The notes under the pieces: model-generated
What the model saw: the letters and a program-made list of their open reading frames with translations, nothing else
What the model was told of the DNA's origin: nothing
Databases searched by the model: none
Origin: Sabethes cyaneus
Taxonomy: Eukaryota > Arthropoda > Insecta > Diptera > Culicidae
Direction: 5' to 3'
Length of the DNA stretch: 64,000 nucleotides
Assembly (NCBI RefSeq): GCF_943734655.1
Contig: NC_071355.1
Location: 27,776,464-27,840,463, forward strand
Program-made: the position numbers and the translations under genes
Shown here: one piece after another, positions 25,353-35,769 of the stretch
Position numbering within the stretch: the first letter of the stretch is position 1
Layout of the letters: each line of letters starts with the position of its first letter

Positions 25353-25728
25353 CCCAGCAAACATTTTTGTACGTATATCAAAGTAACAAATATGATATAT
25401 GTACCGATATATATCTAGAAAAATCGCATTCGATGCACGAAACCAGCATATGCGTACTGTTTTGGAGGCGATATACGTACTGCAAATTATATGAAAACAA
25501 TTCACATTCATAAGTATTTGTATACGATGAAATCCGAATCAACATGATTAGTTCCACAATGCTATACAATTCTGTGACGAAAATCGTATGTGACTCAGTT
25601 ACTATCATTTTGTACGAATAAATGTAAACTAGGGCGCGCTTTATTAAGCTTTATGTACGATTTCGAGTTTATTTAGCGATATATAAGATAATTTTCACAC
25701 ATTGTTATACGATTTGTGGTTTGCTGGG
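25353..25728. mobile_element. 376-bp MITE inside the Penelope-like remnant, TSD TA
   Basis: The ends are CCCAGCAAACATTTTTGTAC and, inverted, CCCAGCAAACCACAAATCGT. TA flanks both sides (25351-25352 and 25729-25730). Removing the element and one TA restores the reverse transcriptase reading frame across the join, which confirms the boundaries. The interior is rich in 'GTACGTATAT'-type AT sequence and codes for nothing. Confidence 0.92.
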
Positions 25729-26087
25729 TAAGGACCGATTCCCCTACATAGAACTTGAAAAACAGGAAAAAATTTCTTACACATAATGGTAATTAGACAA
25801 CTGAAAAGTAAAGAAATTTTGAGATTTGAAATATACATAAAAGCTACGAAGTAAATCCAATAACTCGTACCAACATAAAAATGGCAGCTTTGCGCCAGAG
25901 ACTGTGAAACTAAATGGGTATCAAGAAAGAACCATCTATGCCAAGAAGGTAGAAATACTAAGAAACGTTTACAACACTGACACCAACAACTGCAGAACTA
26001 AAGAGATCCGCAGTAGAATTCAGCAAATACATAACGAATACCCAGCAGAAAAACGTAAAAATCGCAATCGATTTCGTCTCACCAGCG

Positions 26088-27326
26088 CACAGTGGTCCAA
26101 AAGGGCGAAAAGTGCAACTTTTTTCTTGGTGGCTTTTGTTTTCATTTTATCATTTATGGTCTTCAGCACTTTTGTTCGTATGAATATCTCCCTTAATCTA
26201 AAACTGTCAAAAGTTAGTCATCGCTTTCTATAATGAAAAAAAAAATTGTGTTAAGAAATATAGACATAATTTTTTCGGAAAAGTTGAAAATATTGTAAAA
26301 ACAAGCAACTTTGCTGAAAAAATAAAATTTCTATCTTTATCGAGTGCTATTTAAGCTTTAGTTTTCCTTAACTTCACGAGCCAAAAGCGATAACTCTGTC
26401 AGGAAAGATTCTAGATATTTGCACTCTTCTGCAAAACGTGTAAGACTCAAAGTCTTTAAATAATCGCCTAGAATCATATATTCCTGTAAAATGAAACCAA
26501 CATAAGCTAAGTATGAAAAACTAATTTTTAAAGAATTTCCAAGGAAAATGCTCTATAGCTCTGCACTCGATAGAGATAGAAATATCATTTCTTTAGCAAA
26601 GTTGTTTATCTTAATATTTTCCATAACTTTGCCGAAGAAATCATGTGTTTATCTATTAACACAAAAAATGGACGTATCGCGTATATCGAGCCTTTAGCGA
26701 GCGCGAAACACATAAAACGTATGCTTGCAGTATTCTCATTTGGGTGGTAGGGGACAATCGAAACCCATACAAGTTTATAGTACTAGACTTATGCTTTACG
26801 ATGAAGCACTGATTTCATAAATCCACTTGCCCCATTTTACCCCATAGGCTCGTGAAGCTCTGGAAGTTTTAAGCTTGAATATATGATAACTTAGAAAGTA
26901 TAAATCCCAGAGATTTGCGGTCTTCTGCAAAAACGTGTGTTTTGAGAGCTTCGATAATTGCCTAGAACATTGTATTGTTGTAAAATGCAACTAACAAAAA
27001 CTCTGAACGCAAAACTTATTTTTAAAGAAATTTCGAAGAATATGCCCTATAGTTCAGCACTCGATAAAGATAGAAATTTAGTTTCTTCAGCAAAGTTGCT
27101 TATTTTTACAATATTTACAACTTTGCTGAAGAAACTATGTCTATATTTCCTAACACAAAAAAGTTATTTTTTTATTTTTATTATAGTAAGCAATGACTAA
27201 CTTTTGACATTTTTAGATTAAGGGAGATATTCATACGAACAAAAGTGCTGAAAACCATAAATGATAAAATGAAAGCAAAGCACACTAAGAAAAAAGTTCC
27301 GCTTTTCGCCCTTTTGGACCACTGTG
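26088..27326. mobile_element. 1239-bp element with ~145-bp terminal inverted repeats, TSD CAGCG
   Basis: The left arm (26088-26235) and right arm (27185-27326) are inverted repeats at about 93%, both starting CACAGTGGTCCAAAAGGGCG. A 5-bp duplication CAGCG flanks it (26083-26087 and 27327-27331). The interior holds two diverged direct copies of a ~290-bp block (about 26375-26650 and 26860-27140; shared 'TCTTCTGCAAAACGTGT', 'TTTTTAAAGAA' and 'TTTCTTCAGCAAAGTTG' types). No transposase is encoded. The long arms and 5-bp duplication do not fit Tc1/mariner; I leave the superfamily open. Confidence 0.9.
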
Positions 27327-27420
27327 CAGCGCCAGCATATTGGCAAAGATGACAAAAGCAACCAGACGCACAAAAAAGGATCTATCACACCATTTTAGAT
27401 AAAAAGTGTCGCCCCATATA

Positions 27421-27825
27421 TTCAATGATACCCATTCGCAAGCCATCGACGACGCAGGGATCATTGAGAACTGTTCTGCGTAGAAAATGGATGAGCCGAG
27501 AAGTTTGGAGATCTACAAGAGATGCCCCTCCCCTCCACTTTACTAAGCAAAGGTCCTAGAAACGGTTATGCTTGGCTTACCAAAACACACTCATACAGCA
27601 AAGTAACAAAAACTTGTAATAAAAAGTTCTCTCTTTACTTATTCTATTCAATGATTACCCATAGTTAGCCATTGAAATTTCCTTATTTTCTTTCATTCAG
27701 TTTTCGTATTCTATTAACACGCTCAAAAACGAACCTTAGTCGAAATCCGGACAAACATTTGTTTGAAAGAGATTTTTTAACTCTTTTGCATCCTATTATT
27801 CTATGCTATGCCCTATGGAAAGATT
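27421..27825. other. No feature identified
   Basis: AT-rich, with stops in all frames. It lies between the Penelope-like remnant and the non-LTR fragment. Confidence 0.45.
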
Positions 27826-28352
27826 CGGTTATGTTATCTGCTCGCAAGAAGAGTGATACTCGCAACGTAGAAAACTATCGAGGGATTACATCGTTGTGCA
27901 CCAGCTCTAAAGCGTTCGAGATAATCGCGAACGCCGCTTTGTTCGCTAGCTGCCAACACTACATTTCTTCAAACCTGCATAGATTTTTCCAAAACGTTAC
28001 GTTCAGTCTCTACGAATCTCGTTCATTTTGTTTCATTCTCCCTGTGCAATATGAACAAAGGAGTGCAAAATGACGCAGCACATGGAACTACAAGCAGCGT
28101 TTGATCGGATGGATCACGGTATCCTACTTGCAAGACTTGAAAAGCTAGTAGTTTCCGAACCGCTCTGCAAACGGCAGCAGTCGTACCGCACGCACCGTAG
28201 GCTGAGTGTGTTGATTGGGTCCGAATTTTCCGACTCGTTTTGTAACATGGCTGGCATACCACAGGGGAGCAACCTTGGACTACTGCTATTTTCTCTTTTT
28301 ATAAATGAGCTAACAACTCTCCTGCCACTCTCCTGCCCTGTTTTGCCGTAAA
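27826..28352 (+). pseudogene. Non-LTR reverse transcriptase fragment
   Basis: This is a piece of a LINE reverse transcriptase. The first frame (27835-28000) reads 'ARKKSDTRNVENYRGITSLC', the 'NYRPI'-type box of non-LTR enzymes. Near 28070 the frame shifts, and 28085-28340 reads 'AAFDRMDHGILLARLEKL' (motif A, here with 'FDRMDH') then 'CNMAGIPQGSNLGLLLFSLF' (motif B). The 'ADD' catalytic box would follow but is cut off. It is truncated at both ends and frameshifted. The wording resembles Jockey/CR1-group elements of mosquitoes. Confidence 0.85.
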
Positions 28353-28409
28353 AATCATTGTTTTCAAAATCTTTGTAAAAATCTTTAAGGTAATCCCGAC
28401 TGCATTGAA

Positions 28410-28545
28410 CTGCGACGCCTCGTGAAAGTTGAAAGTTGAAAGCTGAAAGCAGAAAGCAATAGGCGGAGAGCAAAAAGTGGAAACCAGAAAGTAGAAAGTA
28501 GAAAGTGGAATGCAGAAAGCAAAAAGCAGAAATTGTAAATTAGAA
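28410..28545. repeat. Degenerate 7-mer minisatellite (GAAAGTT-like)
   Basis: About 19 diverged units of the form GAAAGYW or RGAAAGC, purine-rich on the plus strand. The 7-base period is the same as at 19427-19652. Confidence 0.8.
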
Positions 28546-31065
28546 ATCAGCCATTGGTACTTCTGCATAAATTATACACATTTTGGTTTATTATTTTTCT
28601 TGTTCAAAATATGACATAAGCCGATAACGATAAACATAAGTTTCCCCACCAATTGTCGATGAACAAAAAAATAGCCTTCACATTCCATAAATATGCAAAA
28701 AGCTAATGTTTACGATAAAGTCTATTTTATGGCTATAACTCTTACTGTCAAAAATCATTTAACTTCTCTAGAGTACTCTAGAGTTACTAGAGTAGATACG
28801 TTACAAATACAAGTACTCGAACCATTTTGTCTCTACAATTCGTCCAACCAACCCGTGTACTGCTGCAGTCCGCCTTGTATTTGCCCTGTGAAAGCTGCTC
28901 TCCCCGTGATATGACATTTATACATCCACAATTAGTACGCGCATAAAAATGGAAATTTTCGTTCCGTTTTGCTGATGGAACGCTTATGGAGCATTGTTCT
29001 TGCTGCACCGACCACTCTTTCTCGCTCTGGTACCGATCGAGGCGACCGGACAAACGAACACTCTACACTCGGATTCGTCTGTTATCTCATCCGGCAGCTA
29101 CAAATTGCTCTGCCCCTTGTTTTATGTATACTTTTTTGTCATCCAGATTTTCCAGCTGTTGCGAAATATCGCTGAAATTATTCTGCTGCTTCGTATTTTT
29201 CAAACATTTCTTTTTTATTGTCGACCGGACCACCGCACCGGCCGGCCGGCCGACTGGCAGCTGTGGGTGAAACTTCATGAAGCGTACTTTTTGCAACAGT
29301 GACAATCGAACTATAGGACGCTTTAACGATGTTTGCGAATAAAGCCGTCCGTCCTGGACGCTGCGCTGTCGCCAGTGGATGCCGTTGGCATCCATGGCGG
29401 CACAGAGCATGGCCCCCATTCAAAGAGCAGAACGGTTAGGTGAATAGCGGCCAAATAAAATAAAATAGAATAAGCACACTGGGAAACAAACAAATAGGCC
29501 ACAGATGTAGTAATTCAACTGGGTATCTGTCAGGCAGCCAACAAGGGTTTGTTGATCGGAAGCAAATTAATGACAGATCATATATTTCTAGCCTTTTTGT
29601 CGCTTATTAGATGCTAGCGAACCGTCAGCTACTCCTATAAATGTCGATTTTTCTGGCTTTTCACTTCATCGTGTTACAGAGCTGAAATCACATTCTTTGA
29701 GCTTTGCGACCGATATGGCTAATTCAATTGTCGGACACTTTCATGACTCTGGGTTAATTTCTCGAATTAAATTAAATAACAATTTCGGTACTTCTCTTGT
29801 TCAGGGAAAACGTAGAATCATTGTTATTCAATTATGCCGCAGGAGTTCCCAGTGAAAATATTTTTTATTAACCAAACCACAGGCCGGCATTTTAACGAAA
29901 AGCTTCATTCGAAAATTCAAAATATTTCAGGCCCTTGCCTTGAACACGGCCATGTGCTAGACTGAATGGTGCGGAGCGTAGAGCTCACGGGTTACATGTC
30001 ATGTGTTCGACCACTTACCGGAGAGGACTTCCGATGTTAATTAAGTAACTGCCGCAAGCTTTCACACCGTCCTTTCTAACGCCAATTGAAATTAACTGAA
30101 CAAGAAGATTTACTTCCCAGCGTGACTCTTCAGTCACACAGTGCACTTTTGATCCTTGTTTTTATTTTTTTGTTACGCATTGCTCCAACCGGTAAAAGCC
30201 AGCTAGCTGAAACGTGAAGAAAAATGGAAATTTGATTTGACTGCACCGCCAAGCGTAAGTCACCACCGTAGCGTGGTGCAGCCGCTAACAATAACAGTTT
30301 ATGCTATATCCGACATCGGAAGCATTTGTTCCACACAATGAACACGGTAATGGATTCTCAAACGGTCCCTGGAAAGTCATTGTTTCTAATGGGTTTCACA
30401 TTGATTGAACTCACCTGCAGGCAGAAATTTTTTTTTGTCGTTTAAATCTTCGGTCTCCAATGATGATTTGCCAAATTTAGGCTGAATGCAGAAATATTCA
30501 ACAGCTTGCGAGCACAGAATGAACCTGACGGAGAATCGATAATATTTCAGCTGCTTTTCAAACGTCTTTGTTATGAATACTTTTGGGAAAACTTAACATG
30601 ATTTCCGATTCATGTTCTGCAAACGGTCAATCGCTTATTCTTTGGTTTGTGCCACAAACACTAAGCCTCACGAAATTTGCTCTATGCTCTTTGCTATAAA
30701 GCATATTCATGCCGCATATCGAATGCTATGTATCAACAGAACATGTATGCCCGTAGTCAGACTTTAGCTGATTTCAAAGTACTATGCCAGCCTAACAAAC
30801 CAGAGTCGTCAGATGGACCAATCTGTTGTGAACTAATAGAATTTTCACGCTAGCGTCGCAAGTGTGCTATGTGCACTAGCAGTTGTTTGTCATGTACTAA
30901 GGCATGACCTGCATCCCGGAAGTGGGATGAACATCCTTTTAGACCGACTTCAGAATCATCATAACTGGCGGAAAATCCGATAAACAGGTTAACAATTTGT
31001 GCACATTTGAAATCAGTCCGAATTAGTGGTTGAAAATTGCGGTCCTGTGCATTGCATTGCATCAG
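28546..31065. other. Apparently single-copy DNA, no identifiable gene
   Basis: Frames of 80-110 codons lie on both strands at 28970-29420, around a GC-rich patch ('CCGGCCGGCCGGCCGAC' at 29238-29254). None shows a known domain. At 29955-30050 'GTGTTCGACCAC' resembles a pol III B box and could be a decayed tRNA-derived repeat, but there is no second copy here to support it. Confidence 0.4.
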
Positions 31066-31738
31066 CAGTCCAGGGTGTCGATTTCCTGGAAAAACCTGGA
31101 AAATCAGGGAATATCAGGGAATTCATTTTTGGATCAGGGAAATCAGGGAATATCAGGGAATTTCGAAATTCAATCAGGGAAATTTTGTTTACCCGGCAAT
31201 ATTGTTGATCAACTTTAGAATCAAATCAATTTTCGTGTAAAATATACGCAGATTGATCGGTTGAACTAAAACTTGTTACATGTCTAGTGGCGATTCGATT
31301 ATCTTTCAGTTTGCCGTAAATTTTTTATTTGTTTTGCGCCGTACAATTGTCAGACTTCACTCGCTGTAGTGCTCGAAATCGGCAGGCCTCACGCACTTCA
31401 CGATGCAGGCATCAAGAGCACAAACCGGAATACAGACTGTTATTTACACGCGATCTACAGCGTTTTCACAAATTGCAGAATTTTACACTCAGAAGCCCCA
31501 AGCATTGATCATCTTCCTTCAGTGTCCATGATTCATGTCCGTTAAGGGTTACCGGGAGCATTAACGTTCTGTAGAATTTGCGTTGGCAACCTTCGGGACT
31601 GGTTCAGCTGGTTACGTAATACGCAGAAAACTTACATGTTTCTCTGTTCTGACGTGATCCGCAGTGAGCATGCGACTCTTGGCCTGGTTCTTCTCATCTG
31701 TCATTTTCTGGCATTCGACATCAAACAAGCTGTTACAC

Positions 31739-31956
31739 TCACCCTTATTCTGCGAGGCGAGTGACGTAACTAATTTGGAGTCATCGCGAATGAGGTGACA
31801 ATTGTCACCTAGGCGACAAAGCGAGTGACACGGTGTCGCTTAGGTGGCACAGGGTTGTTACCTAGGTGACACGGTTGTCACCTAGGTGACAGCACTCAAT
31901 TCAACGCGCCGTGACAATTGTCGTATTGAGTCACGTGACTCGCAGAATAAGGGTGA
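31739..31956. mobile_element. 218-bp palindromic MITE rich in GTCACCTAGGTGAC
   Basis: The ends TCACCCTTATTCTGCGAG and, inverted, TCACCCTTATTCTGCGAG form an inverted repeat that continues into 'GAGTGACGT'/'GAGTCACGTG'. The centre repeats the near-palindrome 'TCACCTAGGTGACA' several times (31805-31890). The whole unit can fold back on itself. No target duplication is clear. Confidence 0.75.
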
Positions 31957-32350
31957 TTGTCTTCCCCACGTCGTGCCTATCACTTCCCTCGTAGTTGTTG
32001 GCGCCATGGCGGATCCTCCACAGCCTACTTACGTCTTATTCCCTTTCGTCATGCTGTTCTGCGATTCGTTGATCAAGCTTGCTGGTGTACTCCACTGCAA
32101 CGTCATATGCCGTAAACCGCTAGATGTTGAAATGCAACATCCTCTCAGTGCGAGCCTTCGCCGATTTCGATAACCTTGCGTGGATCTTACGACGAGATGG
32201 TGGTCAAAGTCGCTAAGAAAAAACTGTATATTGTGACTTCCAAAAAGTATTAACCGTTAAATAGGATCGATCTGGGAGCTAGAGTCTTGAATTTTCAAGT
32301 CGTGCGCACCCCATAAATCCTTTCGAACCTGTCATAGAATTCGTCCCTAG

Positions 32351-32829
32351 CAAAGCAAAGCAAAGTCTTGAGCATTAACCGTCACTAGACATTATCCTTC
32401 TTTATCGACAGACTTCGCAGCCGGCTGTTGTGGGGGTTGAATGCCCTTGGTACAGAATATCGCTTATCCCAGCATCAGAACATGCATCGCGCTGTATACC
32501 ACCTCGGCAGCGCTAGAATGTGCCGCCGATGCGACGAGCAGTTCGGTGCATCGTCGTGTCGGCAATCATCGGAGTCGTCTAGATTCCGACCGCGTTCAAA
32601 GACCTGGCTGGTAAGCACAGCCAGTCGTATTCAGTTGACTAAACAATAAAGACTTGGGCGATTCTTTGTGGCTGCAATTTAGACTCTGCACAGCTGTTAG
32701 AGTACAGGAAAATTACGGGGTCAGTGCAACCATCCTACTGATTCTATCTAACAAAAATCGGCTAGCCGAGATTCAAACACAACTGGCTTGTTAGATCAGC
32801 ATTGTACCTCGAAGCTAACTGGGCGGTTC
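32351..32829 (-). mobile_element. Full-length tRNA-derived SINE, 479 bp, 13-bp TSD
   Basis: A perfect 13-bp duplication AATTCGTCCCTAG flanks it (32338-32350 and 32830-32842). Read on the minus strand, the head has an A-box-like 'TTAGCTTCGAGG' and a B-box-like 'GTTTGAATCTC', followed by 'CCTGTACTCTAACA'. A ~250-bp body follows, which also occurs at 52925-53040. Then come 'CGGCTGCGAAGTCTGTCGAT' and a (TTTGC)n tail at 32351-32365. Such elements are copied by the machinery of a partner LINE. The short copy at 4085-4265 lacks the middle body. A 73-codon frame on the plus strand across it is not a gene. Confidence 0.85.
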
Positions 32830-33535
32830 AATTCGTCCCTAGTATCATCGAATTTATGATTTGTTGGTGACTTTACGTTGATTAAGCTGTAGTTGAAGAA
32901 TTTGCCTTAATTCTCAACACCCATATACGGTCATCGGACCGAACGGCCGGCCACCGGCAGTTACTAGTTTGAGCTGACTGAAAATTAACAAGATTTGTTA
33001 TGTTTACACGGCTGTAATTTTGTTGTATGTAACATCTAAGCTTTGTGCAAAAACAGGTCGATTAGATTATTTCTCAATCTTTGTTTCTTTGGATTCAAGA
33101 TGATACCTCAAACATAACTGTCCCTAGACTCGATAGAAGAGGGCGTTTTCGAAACGCTGGTAAGAAATAGGTTAAGAATCTTTGATATGTGTTCTTAAAA
33201 CATGAAGAAATCTAGCTTTAGTTTTCAGCAGCTCGCATAAGCCATGCTAAAGGGTTAAAAACTTAAGCCAGAAATCGCCCATATAAGCTTGATATTCGAG
33301 TTTTGAGGGTCAGGGAAAAATATTTGAAGCATCAGGGAAAATCAGGGAAAGTCAGGGAATTTTACTTTTGGATTTGAGTCGACACCCTGCAGTCATTAAG
33401 ATAAAGCATTTGTTTCTTTCGATGTATTACTTTCAAGGTCGGTTTATTCTCACGCATTTAACAAAAAGAATCCTGCGAACAAATTGCTTTTTCTTATGGT
33501 TCAAACACGCATTATTGATCTTTATGCATTTAGCA

Positions 33536-33585
33536 TCATCATCAGTATCAGTATCAGTATCAGTATCAGTATCAGCATCAGCAAA
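33536..33585. repeat. (ATCAGT)n microsatellite
   Basis: About seven ATCAGT units with ATCATC and ATCAGC variants, just before the 14-bp minisatellite. Confidence 0.95.
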
Positions 33586-33604
33586 AGCATGGAGCGTTTT
33601 GGAC

Positions 33605-35765
33605 AATTTTCTAGTCATCGTTTTTGGATCATTCGTTTTGGATCATCCATTTGGCACCACCCATTTTAAATCCTCTGATTTAGACCACTAATTTTGGACC
33701 ATCCATTTTGGACTATCCATTTTGGACCATCCATTTCGGGTCATTCCGTTTAGACCATCCATTTTGGGACATCAATTTCGGATTATTCATTTTGGATTGT
33801 TCTTTAAGGACCATCGAACTTGGGCCATTCGTTTTGGATCGTTCATTTTAGACCATCCATTTTGGACAATCCACTCTGAACCATCCTTTTCTAGTCATTT
33901 AGTTTGGATTATCCATTTGGGATGATAAATTTATAACCATCCGATTTGGACTATCTGTTAAGGACCATCCGATTTTGACCCTTAATTTTACATCATCCAT
34001 TTCAAGCCATCCATTTTAGACCATCCATTTAGGACCGTCCATTCAGGACCATCCATTTAGGACCATCCATTTTGAATCATCCAATTGGGAGCATTCATTT
34101 TGGACCATCCATTTGACCATCGGAGCCATTTTGGACCATACATTTTGGACAATCTATTTTGGATCATCCATTTTGAACCATCCATTTTGGACCATCGATC
34201 TTGAACCATTCATTTAGGATCATCCAATTAGGACCATTCATTTTGGATCATCTTCAATATAGGACCATACGCTTCGGACCACCCATTTAGGACCAACCAT
34301 TTTGGATCATCCAATTGGGACCATTCATTTTGGACCATCCGTTTTGAAGCATTCGTTCCGGACCATCCATTCAGGACATCGACCTTGAACCCTCCATTTT
34401 AGACCATCCATTTTGGACCATCCAATTGGGAAAATTCATTTTGGACCATCCATTTTGGGTTATTCTTTAAGGACCTTCGAATTTGAACCTTCCATTTTGA
34501 TTAATCCATTTTGGACTACCAATTGAGGGCTACCCATGTTGGATGATTCATTTTGGACCACCGATATTGGACTGTTCATTTTGGACCATGCATTTTGGAC
34601 CATCCAGTTTGCACCATCCATTTTTAAATATCCGTTTTGGACAATCCGCTTTGGATCATCCATTTTAAATTACTCAGTTTTTTTTGGCCATCGATTTTGG
34701 ACCATCCATTCTGGATCATTCATGGACCATGCATTTTTGGTCATTCCTTTTAGATCATCTATTTTGGATAATCCGTTTTGTACCATCCATTTTAGACCAT
34801 CTATTTTGGATGATCCGTTTAAGACCATCCGTTTTGGACCCTCGATTTCAGACCGATCAAGGTTTGACCGACCATTTTCGTCCATCCAATTCAATACGTC
34901 CATTTTGGACCATCCAATTTTGACTATGGATTTTTGTTGACCCTTATTAGTCATCTTATGGAACGTTTACTTCGAACCATCCTTTAGACCATCCCTATTA
35001 AACTACTCTGGTTGAGCCACCCAGTTTGGCCCATCCATTTAGGACCATTCGGTTTGGACTCTCCACTTTGGACTGTCTCTTTTGGACCATCCATTTTGAA
35101 CCATTTATTTAGAATGCATTTCTCAATTTTGGATCGTCCAATATTTAACCATCCATTTTCATCCATCATTTATTATCGTCTATTCATTTTAGACCATCCA
35201 TTTTGAACCGTGAATTTGGTCTGTCCAATTTGGACGGTCCATTTCTCCATTTTAAACGATCTATTTTGAATCATCCATTTTCAACCATTCTTTTCATACC
35301 ATCTAGTGCGAACCAGCCGTTTTGGATTATCCATTTTGGACCATCCATTTTGGATTATCCATTTTGGACCATCCATTTTAAACAATCCATTTTGGGTCAT
35401 TTTGTTTAGACCATCCATTTTGGGACATCCATTTCGGATTATCCATTTTGGACTGCTCTTTAAGGACCAACGATTTTGGACCATTCGTTTTGGACCGTTC
35501 ATTTTAGACCAGCCATCTGGGACCAGCCATCTTGGACCATCCATTTTGAATTATTCATTTAGAACTATCCATTTTGGATCATTCGTATTGAACCATCCAT
35601 TTTCGACTATCCATTTTGGTCAATCCGCTTTGAACCATTCATTTCAAGTCATTTAGTTTGGACCAGTTTGGACCATCCATTTGGGACGATAAATTTGGGA
35701 CCATCCGATTTGGACCCTCAATTTTTGGACTGTCCAATATTTGACCATCCATTTTAGATCGTTCA
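33605..35765. repeat. 14-bp minisatellite (CCATTTTGGACCAT)n, ~2.1 kb
   Basis: About 150 diverged units of a 14-base word CCATTTTGGACCAT with many point variants and occasional 1-bp shifts. Because three units make 42 bases, frames on both strands stay open and read as a 14-residue cycle (plus strand 'ILDHPFWTIHFGPS'). Frameshifts, stops and the presence of the pattern on both strands argue against coding. It begins beside a short ATCAGT array and ends at AT-rich sequence. Confidence 0.95.
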
Positions 35766-35769
35766 TCGT

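Larger units (their letters stand above)
24975..27420 (+). pseudogene. Penelope-like reverse transcriptase remnant, interrupted twice
   Basis: This is part of a Penelope-like retroelement, whose reverse transcriptase copies RNA into DNA at the target. Between 25020 and 25345 the frames read 'INVLEDWILRQHEDNAW', 'GYLLLTGLCMEKKYFT', 'FYKQLKGASMGNPLSPFLCE' and then, one frame over, the catalytic 'YIDDVFSVIKE' (YxDD box at 25282-25293). 'GxxMGxPLSP' is characteristic of Penelope-like elements. The frame continues on the far side of the MITE at 25353-25728 ('FPYIELEKQEKIS') and goes on to 'NGYQERTIYAKKVEILRNVY' (25913-25972). It is split again at 26088-27326, and short homologous-looking sequence continues to about 27400 ('ILAKMTKATRRTKKDLS'). 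No GIY-YIG endonuclease domain was found. Stops and frameshifts show it is dead. Confidence 0.8.
31071..33389. mobile_element. 2.3-kb element with CAGGGTGTCGA ends, TSD CAGTC
   Basis: The left end reads CAGGGTGTCGATTTCCTGG. The right end, inverted, reads CAGGGTGTCGACTCAAATCC, giving an 11-bp terminal inverted repeat. A 5-bp duplication CAGTC flanks it (31066-31070 and 33390-33394). Just inside each end are repeated 'ATCAGGGAA' words in the same orientation (31105-31175 and 33308-33360). No transposase is recognisable, and the interior carries a palindromic MITE (31739-31956) and a SINE (32351-32829). I recall similar CAGGGTGTC ends from many invertebrate genomes but cannot name the superfamily. 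Confidence 0.8.

Noticed and set aside
28970..29423. Overlapping 80-110-codon frames on both strands as a small gene
   Set aside because: Frames overlap in antisense, none has homology that I can recognise, and start contexts are not distinctive.
33605..35765. Repetitive protein frames on both strands
   Set aside because: They are translations of a 14-bp minisatellite with frameshifts between units.
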